The notes beneath the pieces were generated by a model, which saw only the letters and a program-made list of their open reading frames with translations, was not told where the DNA came from and searched no databases. Shown here in pieces: positions 21,232 through 30,031 of a stretch of DNA of 34,448 bases. Position 1 is the stretch's first letter; the number at the start of each line of letters is the position of its first letter. The position numbers and the translations under genes are program-made. Source of the stretch: Streptomyces pathocidini (GTDB taxonomy: Bacteria; Actinomycetota; Actinomycetes; Streptomycetales; Streptomycetaceae); contig NZ_LIQY01000025.1 of the NCBI RefSeq assembly GCF_001418495.1, positions 1 through 34,448 on the forward strand, in the 5' to 3' direction.

Positions 21232-22440
21232 ATGCGCACCACCCCCGTCCTGCGAGCCGCTGCCGCAGCTTGCGCCCTGCTACTTGCCGCCGCCTGCAGC
21301 TCAGGCTCCGGCGAAGGCAACGATTCGGCCGGCAGAGCGCACGGCTTCCACGCGCCCGACCTGCCCATGCAGAAGAAGGTCGGCAAGGGCGAAGGCGAAC
21401 TCAACATCGTCGCCTGGGCCGGCTACGTCGAGGACGGCTCCAACGACCCCGACGTCGACTGGGTCACCCCCTTCGAGAAGAAGACCGGCTGCAAGGTCAA
21501 CTCCAAGGTCGCGGGCACCTCCGACGAGATGGTCTCGCTCATGAAGACCGGCCAGTACGACACGGTCTCCGCCTCCGGCGACGCCACGCTGCGCCTGATC
21601 GCCTCCGGCGACGCCGCCCCGGTCAACACCGGCCTCGTCCCCAACTACCGCGACATCTTCCCGAGTCTGAAGCGGCAGCCCTTCAACTCGGTCGACGGGC
21701 AGATGTACGGCATCCCGCACGGCCGCGGCGCCAACCTCCTCATGTACCGCACCGACGAGGTCCTCGACGAGCCGGACTCCTGGAGCGCGGTCTTCGAGGA
21801 CGCCGGCCGGCATGCCGGCTACGTCACCGCGTACGACTCGCCCATCTACATCGCCGACGCCGCGCTCTACCTCATGGAGACGCGGCCGAAGCTGGGGATC
21901 AAGGACCCCTACGCGCTCGACGAGAAGCAACTGGAAGCCGCCGTCGACCTGTTGAAGAAGCAGCGCAAGTCGATCGGCGAGTACTGGAGCGACTACCAGA
22001 AGGAGGTCAGCGCCTTCAAGAGCGGCGACAGCGTCGTCGGCACCACCTGGCAGGTCATCGCCAACCTCGCCGCCGCCGAGAAGGCCCCGGTCAAGGTCGT
22101 CCTCCCCAAGGAGGGCGCCACCGGCTGGTCCGACACCTGGATGGTCGGAGCCAAGGCCAAGAACCCCAACTGCGCCTACCAGTGGCTCGACTGGATCGTC
22201 TCGCCCAAGGTCAACGCCCAGGTCGGCGAGTGGTTCGGCGAGGCCCCGGCGAACCGGAAGGCCTGCGCCGAGACCTCCGACCCGGGCTTCTGCGACACCT
22301 TCCACGCCGACGACGAGGCGTACTTCCAGCGCGTCCGCTTCTGGACCACCCCGGTCAAGGAGTGCCTCGACGGCCGCGAGGACGTGACCTGCACCGACTA
22401 CGCGCGGTGGACCAAGGCCTGGACCGAGATCAAGGGCTGA
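21232..22440 (+). CDS. potD: Extracellular solute-binding lipoprotein, spermidine/putrescine (PotD) type
   Basis: This is the binding component of the importer, anchored outside the membrane. The signal peptide ends in the lipobox LLAAAC, with lipidation Cys at residue 23. The mature protein has the PotD-like start LNIVAWAGYVED, and further on GIPHGRGANLLMYRTDEV and WSDTWMVGAKAKNP. At 402 residues it is somewhat longer than E. coli PotD. Five further Cys residues near the C-terminus (for example EVLxx-free stretch around PGFCDTFH and DVTCTDY) may form disulfides outside the cell. GGAGG precedes the ATG. It lies 77 bases after potA. Confidence 0.84.
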   Translation: MRTTPVLRAAAAACALLLAAACSSGSGEGNDSAGRAHGFHAPDLPMQKKVGKGEGELNIVAWAGYVEDGSNDPDVDWVTPFEKKTGCKVNSKVAGTSDEMVSLMKTGQYDTVSASGDATLRLIASGDAAPVNTGLVPNYRDIFPSLKRQPFNSVDGQMYGIPHGRGANLLMYRTDEVLDEPDSWSAVFEDAGRHAGYVTAYDSPIYIADAALYLMETRPKLGIKDPYALDEKQLEAAVDLLKKQRKSIGEYWSDYQKEVSAFKSGDSVVGTTWQVIANLAAAEKAPVKVVLPKEGATGWSDTWMVGAKAKNPNCAYQWLDWIVSPKVNAQVGEWFGEAPANRKACAETSDPGFCDTFHADDEAYFQRVRFWTTPVKECLDGREDVTCTDYARWTKAWTEIKG

Positions 22441-22453
22441 GCGGACACCGGAG

Positions 22454-23293
22454 ATGACCACGCGTCACGGCGAGCGGCTGCGGTTGGCGGGACTCCTCGC
22501 GCCACCCCTGATCTGGCTGGCGGCCGCCTACCTCGGTTCGCTCGCCGTGCTGTTCCTCTCCGCCTTCTGGACCACCGACAGCTTCACCACCGACGTGGTG
22601 CGGATCTGGACGACCGACAACTTCCAGCAGGTCCTGACCGTCCCCGTCTACCGCACCATCGCCCTGCGCACCCTCTCCATCGCCGTCGCCGTGACCGTCG
22701 TCGACGCGCTGCTCGCCCTGCCCATGGCGTACTTCATGGCCCGCGTCGCCCCCGCCCGGCTGCGCGGCGCCCTGGTCGTCGCCGTGCTCACCCCGCTCTG
22801 GGCGAGCTACCTGGTCAAGGCCTACGCTTGGCGGGTCATGCTCGGCGAGCACGGCCTCATCAACGCGCTGGCCGCCCCGCTCGGCCTGCACGGCCCGGGC
22901 TACGGCACCACCGCCGTCGTCCTCGTCCTGGCCTACCTCTGGCTGCCGTACATGATCCTTCCGGTGTACGCGGCCCTGGAGCGGCTGCCCGAGCAGCACC
23001 TCGAAGCCTCGGCCGACCTGGGCGCCGGCGCCTGGCAGACGCTGCGGTACGTCGTCCTGCCCGCGGTGCGCCCCGCGGTCCTCGCCGGTTCCGTCTTCAC
23101 CTTCTCGCTCAGCCTGGGCGACTATGTCGCGGTGCAGATCGTCGGCGGGAAGACCCAGATGCTCGGCAACGTCATCGCCTCCCAGGTCACCCTCGACCTG
23201 CCCATGGCGGCGGCGCTTTCCGCGGTCCCCGTCGTCCTGATCGTCTGCTACCTGACCGCAGTGCGCCGCGCCGGCGCGCTCGACTCGCTGTGA
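22454..23293 (+). CDS. potB: ABC transporter permease, PotB type
   Basis: A 279-residue inner-membrane subunit with about six hydrophobic segments. The cytoplasmic EAA-loop reads EASADLGAGAWQTLRYVVLPAV, which docks on the ATPase. The N-terminal segment LIWLAAAYLGSLAVLFLSAF and SYLVKAYAWRVMLG are typical of PotB-like proteins. It follows potD by 13 bases. The GGAG directly touching the ATG is too close, so AGCGGA slightly upstream, or translational coupling, is more likely used. Confidence 0.85.
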   Translation: MTTRHGERLRLAGLLAPPLIWLAAAYLGSLAVLFLSAFWTTDSFTTDVVRIWTTDNFQQVLTVPVYRTIALRTLSIAVAVTVVDALLALPMAYFMARVAPARLRGALVVAVLTPLWASYLVKAYAWRVMLGEHGLINALAAPLGLHGPGYGTTAVVLVLAYLWLPYMILPVYAALERLPEQHLEASADLGAGAWQTLRYVVLPAVRPAVLAGSVFTFSLSLGDYVAVQIVGGKTQMLGNVIASQVTLDLPMAAALSAVPVVLIVCYLTAVRRAGALDSL

Positions 23294-23327
23294 ACGGACC
23301 ACTCAACCGGCAGGAGGTGTGCGGACG

Positions 23328-24140
23328 TTGCGACTCTCCCGTACCGCCCGCGCCGTGCTCGGCGGCTGCATGGCGCTGGGCCTCGCGGTCGTCTACGTAC
23401 CGCTGCTGCTCGTCCTGCTCAACTCCTTCAACGCCGACCGGTCCTTCGCCTGGCCACCCTCGGGGTTCACGGGGGAGTGGTGGCGGCGGGCCTGGCACAG
23501 CGCGGGGGCGCGCGACGCGCTGCTGACCTCGGTGCAGGCGGGGCTCGCGGCGACCGCGGTGGCGCTGGTGCTCGGCAGCCTGGCGGCCTTCGCGGTGCAC
23601 CGGCACCGCTTCTTCGGGCGGCAGACCGTCTCGTTCCTCGTCGTGCTGCCCATCGCGCTGCCCGGCATCGTCACCGGCATCGCCCTCAACGCCGCCTTCC
23701 GCACGGTCCTCGAACCGCTCGGTATCGGGTTCGGGCTTTTCACGGTGGTCGTCGGGCACGCCACCTTCTGTGTTGTGGTCGTCTTCAACAACGTCGCCGC
23801 CCGGCTGCGCCGCCTCGCGCCCGGCACCGAGGAGGCTTCCGCCGACCTGGGCGCCCGGCCGCCCCAGACCTTCCGTTACGTGACGCTTCCGGCGGTCCGC
23901 TCGGCGCTGGTCGCGGGCGGGCTGCTGGCGTTCGCGCTGTCCTTCGACGAGATCGTGGTGACCACCTTCACGGCGGGGCCGGGCACCCAGACCCTGCCGA
24001 TCTGGATCTACTCCAACCTCTCCCGCCCCAACCAGGCGCCCGTGGTCAACGCGGTGGCGGCGCTGCTCATCGCGGTGTCGGTGCTGCCGGTGTACATCGC
24101 GCAGCGGCTGTCCTCGGACGCGGCGGGCGGCCGCCTCTGA
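23328..24140 (+). CDS. potC: ABC transporter permease, PotC type
   Basis: The second inner-membrane subunit, 270 residues, with six predicted segments and the EAA-loop EEASADLGARPPQTFRYVTL. FDEIVVTTFTAGPGTQTLPIWI is characteristic of PotC-type permeases. A TTG start at 23328 is chosen because AGGAGGTG ends 8 bases upstream. A GTG at 23319 falls inside that ribosome-binding site and is unlikely. It ends the four-gene transporter set. The next gene is on the other strand. Confidence 0.83.
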   Translation: MRLSRTARAVLGGCMALGLAVVYVPLLLVLLNSFNADRSFAWPPSGFTGEWWRRAWHSAGARDALLTSVQAGLAATAVALVLGSLAAFAVHRHRFFGRQTVSFLVVLPIALPGIVTGIALNAAFRTVLEPLGIGFGLFTVVVGHATFCVVVVFNNVAARLRRLAPGTEEASADLGARPPQTFRYVTLPAVRSALVAGGLLAFALSFDEIVVTTFTAGPGTQTLPIWIYSNLSRPNQAPVVNAVAALLIAVSVLPVYIAQRLSSDAAGGRL

Positions 24141-24179
24141 GGCTTCTCCACGCGGTACCCCAGGCTGCTTCCGGACGTC

Positions 24180-24566
24180 TCAATCGCCGTTCTCGGCCAG
24201 CCGCTTGGCGGCGATCTCCGCCAGCTCGTGATCGCGGCCCGCGAGCATCATCCGGATCATCTGCGCGTCCCCGCGCAGCGACCAGGCCGGGTGCCCGAAA
24301 GTGGCCGGATTGTTCTTCTCGATGAGGAAGTGCGCGGGCCAGGCGGCGCCGTAGCCGATGACGGGCAGTCCCAGCAGGTACTTCGGGCGACGGGCCAGCA
24401 GCCCGTACGTGGCGACCGCGAGGCCGGTGAGCGTCCCGGCGAGGTGGACCCAGCGCGTGGCAGCCTTGGAGTGCATGGCGACGTAGTACGGCCAGAAGTC
24501 CTCGTACGTCTCGAAGTGCCGCTCGGCGGGCGCCGCTTGGGCCGGTTCGGATGTCCCCTGAGTCAT
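24180..24566 (-). CDS. DUF962 / Mpo1-like membrane protein
   Basis: A 128-residue protein of the DUF962 family, which includes yeast Mpo1, an iron-dependent dioxygenase in 2-hydroxy fatty acid alpha-oxidation. The family motif is visible as VAMHSKAATRWVHLAGT, with the two His residues. Two hydrophobic segments follow (about residues 45-58 and 66-83), then HFLIEKNNPATFGHP. The function in bacteria is unproven. The ATG at 24566 has no clear ribosome-binding site. It is convergent with the PotC gene and divergent from the LacI operon. Confidence 0.8.
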   Translation of the reverse strand: MTQGTSEPAQAAPAERHFETYEDFWPYYVAMHSKAATRWVHLAGTLTGLAVATYGLLARRPKYLLGLPVIGYGAAWPAHFLIEKNNPATFGHPAWSLRGDAQMIRMMLAGRDHELAEIAAKRLAENGD

Positions 24567-24607
24567 GACCGCACCGTAGTACGGGGCGACGGAGTGCGGG
24601 AGACCTC

Positions 24608-24637
24608 TTGACAGCCCTTCGCCTGAACCGGTTTAGT
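24608..24637 (+). promoter_or_regulatory. Promoter of the LacI sugar operon
   Basis: TTGACA (24608-24613) is a consensus -35. TTTAGT (24632-24637) is a reasonable -10 with an 18-base spacer. The -10 lies inside the first LacI palindrome, so binding there would block RNA polymerase. A leader of about 90 bases precedes the lacI start. Confidence 0.6.
24623..24636. promoter_or_regulatory. LacI-type operator 1
   Basis: CTGAACCGGTTTAG is a 14-bp near-palindrome with central CCGG, as in many LacI-family sites. It overlaps the -10 region. Its centre is 34 bp from that of operator 2, about three helical turns. Confidence 0.7.
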
Positions 24638-24656
24638 GCTCGTCGTTGCCCACGGA

Positions 24657-24670
24657 TTAAACCGGTTTAG
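24657..24670. promoter_or_regulatory. LacI-type operator 2
   Basis: TTAAACCGGTTTAG shares AACCGGTTTAG with operator 1. It lies downstream of the -10 and upstream of the lacI start, so it would block early elongation or cooperate with operator 1. Confidence 0.7.
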
Positions 24671-24734
24671 ATTCGAGAACTCGCGGGCTCTTCATCTCTT
24701 TTGGTCGTTTTTGTCGCAGAAGTGAGTGCTGCCC

Positions 24735-25784
24735 ATGGACCGTCGCCCCACCATCGCTGACGTGGCGAAGCTGGCCGGTGTGTCCAGGAGCGCCGTCTCC
24801 TTTGCGCTCAACGACCGCCCCGGGCTCGCCCAGGAGACCAGGCGCCGCATCCTCGCCGCCGCCGCGGAGCTCGGCTGGCGGCCGAGCCGCCCCGCCCAGG
24901 CGCTGTCGCGCGGCAAGGCCGGGGCCCTGGGCCTCGTACTCGCCCGGGAGACCGACCTGATCGGCGCCGACCCGTTCTTCCCCGCCTTCATCGCGGGCGT
25001 CGAGTCGGTGCTCTCCCGGCGCGGCGACGCCCTCGTCCTGCACGTCACCGATCCCGCCGACGAGGCGGCCACCTACCGGCGGCTGGCCGTCGACCGGCGC
25101 GTCGACGGCGTCCTCCTCACCGACCTGCGGGTGGACGACCGGCGCCCGGCCCTGATGGCCGAACTCGGCCTGCCTGCTGTCGTGGTGGGCGACCCCGAAG
25201 GCGCCCAGGGTCTGTGCGCGGTCAGCCTCGACGACCGCCCGGCCTTCGCCGCCGCCGTACGGGAACTGGCCGCGCTCGGCCACCGGCGCATCGCGCACGT
25301 CGCCGGGCCTCAGGAGTTCCGGCACGCCCGCCGCCGACGCGAGGCCTGGGAGCAGGCCATGCGGGCGGCCGGGCTCGAACCGGGACCCGTGCTGCCGGGC
25401 GGCTTCACCGCCGAGGGCGGCGCGAATGCGACCCTCGAACTGCTGGCCCGCGGCGCGGACCGGCCCACGGCGGTGATCTACGCGAACGACCTCTCGGCCA
25501 CCGCCGGCTTGGCCGTCGCCCAGCGCCAGGGCTTCACCGTCCCCGGCGACCTGTCGGTCGTCGGCTACGACGACACCCCGCTCGCCGCGTACACCCACCC
25601 GCCGCTCGCCTCCGCCCGCGCGGACGCGCAGGGGTGGGGTGCCGCGGCGGCGCGCGCCCTGGACGAGGTCATCACCGCCGGCCGCGCGGACCACGTCGAA
25701 CTCGCCCCCGCCGAACTGCGGATGCGCGGATCGATGGGCCCGGCACCCGAGGCGCCGTCCGGCGCCGCGAGCAGCACGCACTGA
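24735..25784 (+). CDS. LacI-family transcriptional regulator
   Basis: A 349-residue repressor. The N-terminal helix-turn-helix is RPTIADVAKLAGVSRSAVSF. The hinge region lies near SRGKAGALGLVL, and a periplasmic-binding-protein-like sugar-sensing domain includes VSVVGYDDTPL-like SVVGYDDTPLAAY near residue 275. The ATG at 24735 gives the standard N-terminus MDRRPTIADVA. A GTG three codons upstream is possible. It is the first gene of the sugar operon and is preceded by two LacI-type palindromes, so it probably represses itself and all downstream genes until the transported sugar or a product binds. Confidence 0.92.
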   Translation: MDRRPTIADVAKLAGVSRSAVSFALNDRPGLAQETRRRILAAAAELGWRPSRPAQALSRGKAGALGLVLARETDLIGADPFFPAFIAGVESVLSRRGDALVLHVTDPADEAATYRRLAVDRRVDGVLLTDLRVDDRRPALMAELGLPAVVVGDPEGAQGLCAVSLDDRPAFAAAVRELAALGHRRIAHVAGPQEFRHARRRREAWEQAMRAAGLEPGPVLPGGFTAEGGANATLELLARGADRPTAVIYANDLSATAGLAVAQRQGFTVPGDLSVVGYDDTPLAAYTHPPLASARADAQGWGAAAARALDEVITAGRADHVELAPAELRMRGSMGPAPEAPSGAASSTH

Positions 25785-25809
25785 GTACAACGACGTACGG
25801 AGAACCACC

Positions 25810-27096
25810 ATGCCGAGGAAGTGGGGAGCGGCGCTGCTGGCGATGACGCTGGCCGCGGCCACCGCCGCCTGCGCCAGACCGGGCCCCGATCCCGCGACCG
25901 CCACGACGTCCCGCGGGTCGATCACCGTGTGGCTGTCCAACAACGCCGCGGAGGTCGCCTGGGGCACCAAGATGGTCGACGCCTGGAACAGGGCCCACCC
26001 GCGCGAGCGGATCAAGGTCCAGCAGATACCCGCGGGCAAGACCTCCGAGGAGGCCCTGAGCGCCTCTATCATCGCGGGCAGCAGCGCCTGCCTGGTCTTC
26101 AACACCTCGCCTGCCTCGGTGCCCCAGTTCCAGAAGCAGGCCGGGCTGGTCCCTCTCGACGACTTCCCCGGCGCCGAGCGCTACATCAGGGAGCGCACCG
26201 GCCCCCGCGCCGACCAGTACCGCTCCGAGGACGGCCACTTCCGCCAACTCCCGTGGAAGAGCAACCCGGGGATGATCCTCTACAACAAGAAGATATTCCG
26301 GAAGGCTGGACTCGACCCCGAGCACCCGAAGCTGGCCACCTACCGGGACTTCCTCGACACCTCGCGGAAGATCGTCGAGAGCGGCGCCGCCCCGGCCGCG
26401 ATCTGGCCCTCCGCCGGGTCCGAGTTCTTCCAGTCCTGGTTCGACTTCTACCCCTCCTTCATCGCCGAGAGCGGAGGTAAACCGCTCGTCGAGGACGGCA
26501 GGCCGCAGTTCGACTCCCCGGCGGGCCGCAGGGCCGCCACCTTCTGGCGCACCCTCTACCGCGAGAAGCTCGTCCCCCAGGAGACCTTCCAGGGCGACGC
26601 CTTCGGCATGGGGAAGTCCGCGATGGCCTCGGGCGGCCCCTGGGCGATCGTCGCCTACAAGCACTCGATCGACTGGGGTGTGGTGCCCTTCCCGACCTCC
26701 GACGGCCGCCCCGCCTCCCGGATCAGCACCTTCAGCGACGAGAAGTCGGCCGCCATGTTCAGCGCCTGCGAGCACCGGGCGACCGCGTGGGACGTGCTGA
26801 AGTTCGCCACCTCCCGGCAGCAGGACGGCGCGTTCCTCGCCGCCACCGGCCAGATGCCCATGCGTGAGGACCTGGCGGGTACCTATCCGGACTGGTTCGC
26901 GAAGAACCCCGCCTACACCACGTACGCCGAACAGGCCGACCGCACCGTCGAGGTGCCGAACGTCGCCGGATCCATCGACGTCTGGCAGACCTTCCGGGAC
27001 GCGTGGACGCGCTCGGTCGTCTTCGGCCGCGAGCGGCCCGAAGCGGCGCTCCGCGGAGCGTCCCGCGACATCGCGTCGATCCTCGCCGAGTACTGA
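25810..27096 (+). CDS. Sugar ABC transporter substrate-binding lipoprotein
   Basis: This extracellular binding protein is 428 residues long. The signal peptide ends in a lipobox (AATAAC, Cys near residue 21). The mature start ITVWLSNNAAEVAWG is typical of carbohydrate-binding family 1 proteins, as are LPWKSNPGMILYNKKIF and GGPWAIVAY. GGAGAA precedes the ATG. It lies 25 bases after lacI and is followed by two permeases, with no ATPase gene. The sugar is unknown. The co-transcribed GH130 and GH13 enzymes suggest an oligosaccharide. Confidence 0.9.
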   Translation: MPRKWGAALLAMTLAAATAACARPGPDPATATTSRGSITVWLSNNAAEVAWGTKMVDAWNRAHPRERIKVQQIPAGKTSEEALSASIIAGSSACLVFNTSPASVPQFQKQAGLVPLDDFPGAERYIRERTGPRADQYRSEDGHFRQLPWKSNPGMILYNKKIFRKAGLDPEHPKLATYRDFLDTSRKIVESGAAPAAIWPSAGSEFFQSWFDFYPSFIAESGGKPLVEDGRPQFDSPAGRRAATFWRTLYREKLVPQETFQGDAFGMGKSAMASGGPWAIVAYKHSIDWGVVPFPTSDGRPASRISTFSDEKSAAMFSACEHRATAWDVLKFATSRQQDGAFLAATGQMPMREDLAGTYPDWFAKNPAYTTYAEQADRTVEVPNVAGSIDVWQTFRDAWTRSVVFGRERPEAALRGASRDIASILAEY

Positions 27097-27112
27097 GCAC
27101 CGAGGTCCCCCC

Positions 27113-28081
27113 ATGAGCATCCCCGCCATCAGAGCCACCGGTGACGCGCCGACCCCCGCGCCGACCGGCCAACGTGCCGATACACCCACCCAACGCACGC
27201 GACCCCGCCGCAAGTTCCCGCTCCCGCGGCCCGGCGCGCTGTTCGTGTCGCCCTACGCGCTGTTCCTGCTCGTCGTCTTCGCCGTGCCGCTGGGCTACAC
27301 GCTGTGGATCTCCTTCCACCGCTTCTACTTCACCGCCCCCGGCGCCGAGTTCGATGCCCCCTGGGTCGGACTGCGCAACTACCAGGACGTCTTCAGCGAC
27401 CCGGTGGTTCTGCGCTCCTTCCTCAACATCGCGGTCTTCCTGGCCATCAACGTGCCGCTGACCGTGGTCCTGTCCCTCGTCCTCGCCTCGGCCCTCAACG
27501 CCAAACTGCCGATGCGCTCCTTCTTCCGGGCCGCCTACTACGTGCCCTACGTGACGGCGAGTGTGGCCCTCGTGGCCGTGTGGCAGTTCCTCTTCGGCGC
27601 CGAAGGCCTGGTCAACAACCTCCTCGGCGACCTCGCCCCCGACCCCTCCTGGCTGGTCAACCCCGTGCTGGCGATGCCCGTGATCGCGGTCTTCGTCGCA
27701 TGGAAGCAGCTGGGCTTCTTCGTGATGGTCTATCTGGCAGCCCTGCAGAGCGTCTCCAAGGAGCTGTACGAGTCGGCCGCCCTCGACGGTGCCGGCCGCG
27801 TCCGCAGCTTCCTGTCCGTGACTGTGCCCGGCGTCCGCCCGGCCACCACCCTGGTCGCCGTCTACGCGATCATCACCGGTGCCAACCTCTTCAGCGAGCC
27901 GTACCTGCTGACCGGCGGCGGCGGACCCGACCACGCCTCCGCCTCGCCCGTACTGGTCATGTACCAGAGGGGGATCGAGCAGGGGCACCCGGACTTCGCG
28001 GCCGCCCTGGGCGTCGTCCTGGTGCTGTTCGTGGTCGTGCTGTCCCTGCTCGCCCGCAAGCTCACCGAGAAGGAGGGCTGA
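27113..28081 (+). CDS. Sugar ABC transporter permease (MalF-like)
   Basis: A 322-residue inner-membrane protein. A basic, proline-rich N-terminal tail of about 40 residues precedes six predicted membrane segments, the first near FVSPYALFLLVVFAVPLGY. The EAA loop reads ELYESAALDGAGRVRSF. It follows the binding protein by 16 bases and pairs with the next permease. CUT1-type Streptomyces transporters commonly share the ATPase MsiK, consistent with the absence of an ATPase here. Confidence 0.9.
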   Translation: MSIPAIRATGDAPTPAPTGQRADTPTQRTRPRRKFPLPRPGALFVSPYALFLLVVFAVPLGYTLWISFHRFYFTAPGAEFDAPWVGLRNYQDVFSDPVVLRSFLNIAVFLAINVPLTVVLSLVLASALNAKLPMRSFFRAAYYVPYVTASVALVAVWQFLFGAEGLVNNLLGDLAPDPSWLVNPVLAMPVIAVFVAWKQLGFFVMVYLAALQSVSKELYESAALDGAGRVRSFLSVTVPGVRPATTLVAVYAIITGANLFSEPYLLTGGGGPDHASASPVLVMYQRGIEQGHPDFAAALGVVLVLFVVVLSLLARKLTEKEG

Positions 28082-28084
28082 CCC

Positions 28085-28945
28085 ATGAGCCGCACCCCCG
28101 GTGCCATGACCCGCCTCCTGGGCGGCCGTTCGGCCCGCCTGCTGGTCCTCACCCTGGGCGCCGTCGCCTTCCTCTTCCCGTTCCTCCACATGCTCGTCGG
28201 CTCGCTCCAGAAGACCACCACCGGCGACCTGAACGGCGCGATCCCCACCCCGGGCACGCTCACCACCGACAGCTACGCCAACATCAACGACACCATCTCC
28301 CTGGGCCGTTCGCTGCTGAACTCCGGCGTCGTCACCATCGGCGTCCTGCTCTCCACCCTGGTCTTCGGCGTCCTCGCCGGATACGCCCTGGCCCGGCTTC
28401 AGTTCCGCGGCCGGGGCACCCTCTTCGCCGCCCTGCTGCTCGTCCAGACCATCCCGTTCCAGCTCCTGATGCTGCCGCTGTACGTGCTGGTGGTGCGGGA
28501 CTACGGGCTCGGCGACAGCTACCTGGGCATGATGCTGCCGTTCGCCGTCAACTCCACCGCCGTCTTCCTCTTCCGCCAGTTCTTCCTTCAGATCCCGGGA
28601 GAGATCTTCGAGGCCGCCCGGATCGACGGCGCGGGCGAACTCGCCGTCCTGTGGCGGGTCGCCGTCCCCATGGCCAGCCCCGCCCTGCTGACCGGCTGCC
28701 TGCTGACCTTTATCGGCCCCTGGAACGAGTTCCTGTGGCCCTTCCTGGTCACCAAGGACGCCGACATGCAGCCGCTGGCCGTCTCCCTGGCCGGCTTCAT
28801 GAGCAACCTCCAGGGCACCGTCGACAACCCCACCGGCGCCCTCATGGCGGGCGCCTGCGTCCTGGCGGTCCCCGCCGTGGCGCTGTTCCTGCTCTTCCAG
28901 CACCGCTTCACCCACACGAACATCGACTCCGGAGTAAAGGGCTAG
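28085..28945 (+). CDS. Sugar ABC transporter permease (MalG-like)
   Basis: The second permease, 286 residues with six predicted segments. The EAA loop is EIFEAARIDGAGELAVLWRVAVP, and GPWNEFLWPFLVT is a typical MalG-class signature. Its ATG is 3 bases after the previous stop, so translation is probably coupled. The protein ends in HRFTHTNIDSGVKG, a normal C-terminus. Confidence 0.9.
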   Translation: MSRTPGAMTRLLGGRSARLLVLTLGAVAFLFPFLHMLVGSLQKTTTGDLNGAIPTPGTLTTDSYANINDTISLGRSLLNSGVVTIGVLLSTLVFGVLAGYALARLQFRGRGTLFAALLLVQTIPFQLLMLPLYVLVVRDYGLGDSYLGMMLPFAVNSTAVFLFRQFFLQIPGEIFEAARIDGAGELAVLWRVAVPMASPALLTGCLLTFIGPWNEFLWPFLVTKDADMQPLAVSLAGFMSNLQGTVDNPTGALMAGACVLAVPAVALFLLFQHRFTHTNIDSGVKG

Positions 28946-28951
28946 GCCACC

Positions 28952-30031
28952 GTGCTCGACCGCACCACCACCCCCGCCGCCATCCCGTACCGCCTCGTCC
29001 GGCAGGGCGTCGTGATGTCGCCCGAGCCCGGCGTGCCCGACGAGGTCGAGGGGGTCCTCAACCCCGCCTCCGGTCGCACCCCCGACGGCACCCTGCACCT
29101 GCTGCCCCGGCTTGTGGCCGAGGGCAACGTCTCGCGCGTCGGCCTGGCCCAGGTCCTCTTCGAGGACGGGGTCCCGTCCGGCGTCGAGCGGCGCGGGGTC
29201 GTCCTCGCCCCAGACGAGGGCTGGGAGCGCGGCAAGAACAACGCGGGAGTGGAGGACCCCCGCATTACCTGGGTGCCCAGCCTCGGCCAGTACGTCATGT
29301 CGTACGTCGCCTACGGCCCCCTGGGGCCCAAGCCCGCGCTGGCCGTGTCCGGCAACCTCACCGAGTGGCGCCGCCTCGGGCCCGTCCAGTTCGCCTACCA
29401 GCCGGACCTGGACACCGACCTCAACCTGTTCCCCAACAAGGACGTCGTCCACTTCCCCGAGCCCGTCCCCGGCCCCGACGGCGAGCCCGCCTACGCGATG
29501 CTGCACCGGCCCATGTGGGACCTCGGCTGGTTCCGCCCCGGCGAGGGCGTCCACCTCCCGGCCGGGGTGACCGACGAGCGGCCCGGCATCTGGATCAGCT
29601 ACGTGCCGGCGGCCGAGGTCGAGAAGGACATCACCGCGCTCGTCCGGCCCCGCGACCACCGCCTCGTCGCCCTGTCCGAACACCCCTGGGAGAGCCTGAA
29701 GATCGGCGCTGGCCCGGCCCCCATCCGCGTCGAGGAGGGCTGGCTGATGATCCACCACGGCGTCTCCGGCCACATCGAGGACCCCTTTGCCCAGAACCAG
29801 AAGGTCAGCTACGCGGCCGGCGCCATGATCCTGGACCTGGCCGACCCCTCCAAGGTGCTGGCCCGCTCCTCCGAACCCCTCATGAAGCCCGAGACGGAGG
29901 AGGAGCTCTCCGGCACGGTCCCCAATGTCGTCTTCCCGACGGCCATCGAGGAGATCGACGGCGAGCTGTTCGTCTTCTACGGGATGGCCGACGCGCACAT
30001 CGGCGTCGCCCGCCTGGAGCGCACCGGATGA
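28952..30031 (+). CDS. Glycoside hydrolase family 130 protein (beta-mannoside phosphorylase or mannosidase)
   Basis: A 359-residue five-bladed propeller-type enzyme with no signal peptide, so intracellular. The GH130 signature GVEDPRIT carries the Asp that acts as general acid. NKDVVHFPE and MLHRPMWD are further family features. Known GH130 members phosphorolyse or hydrolyse beta-mannosides (mannobiose, mannosyl-glucose, mannosyl-N-glycan cores). The sequence does not let me choose between phosphorylase and hydrolase. The GTG start is 6 bases after the permease stop. It overlaps the next gene by 4 bases. Confidence 0.85.
   Translation: MLDRTTTPAAIPYRLVRQGVVMSPEPGVPDEVEGVLNPASGRTPDGTLHLLPRLVAEGNVSRVGLAQVLFEDGVPSGVERRGVVLAPDEGWERGKNNAGVEDPRITWVPSLGQYVMSYVAYGPLGPKPALAVSGNLTEWRRLGPVQFAYQPDLDTDLNLFPNKDVVHFPEPVPGPDGEPAYAMLHRPMWDLGWFRPGEGVHLPAGVTDERPGIWISYVPAAEVEKDITALVRPRDHRLVALSEHPWESLKIGAGPAPIRVEEGWLMIHHGVSGHIEDPFAQNQKVSYAAGAMILDLADPSKVLARSSEPLMKPETEEELSGTVPNVVFPTAIEEIDGELFVFYGMADAHIGVARLERTG

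Noticed and set aside
24567-24734. A small gene in the leader before lacI
   Set aside because: No frame with a ribosome-binding site was found. The stretch is explained by promoter and operators.
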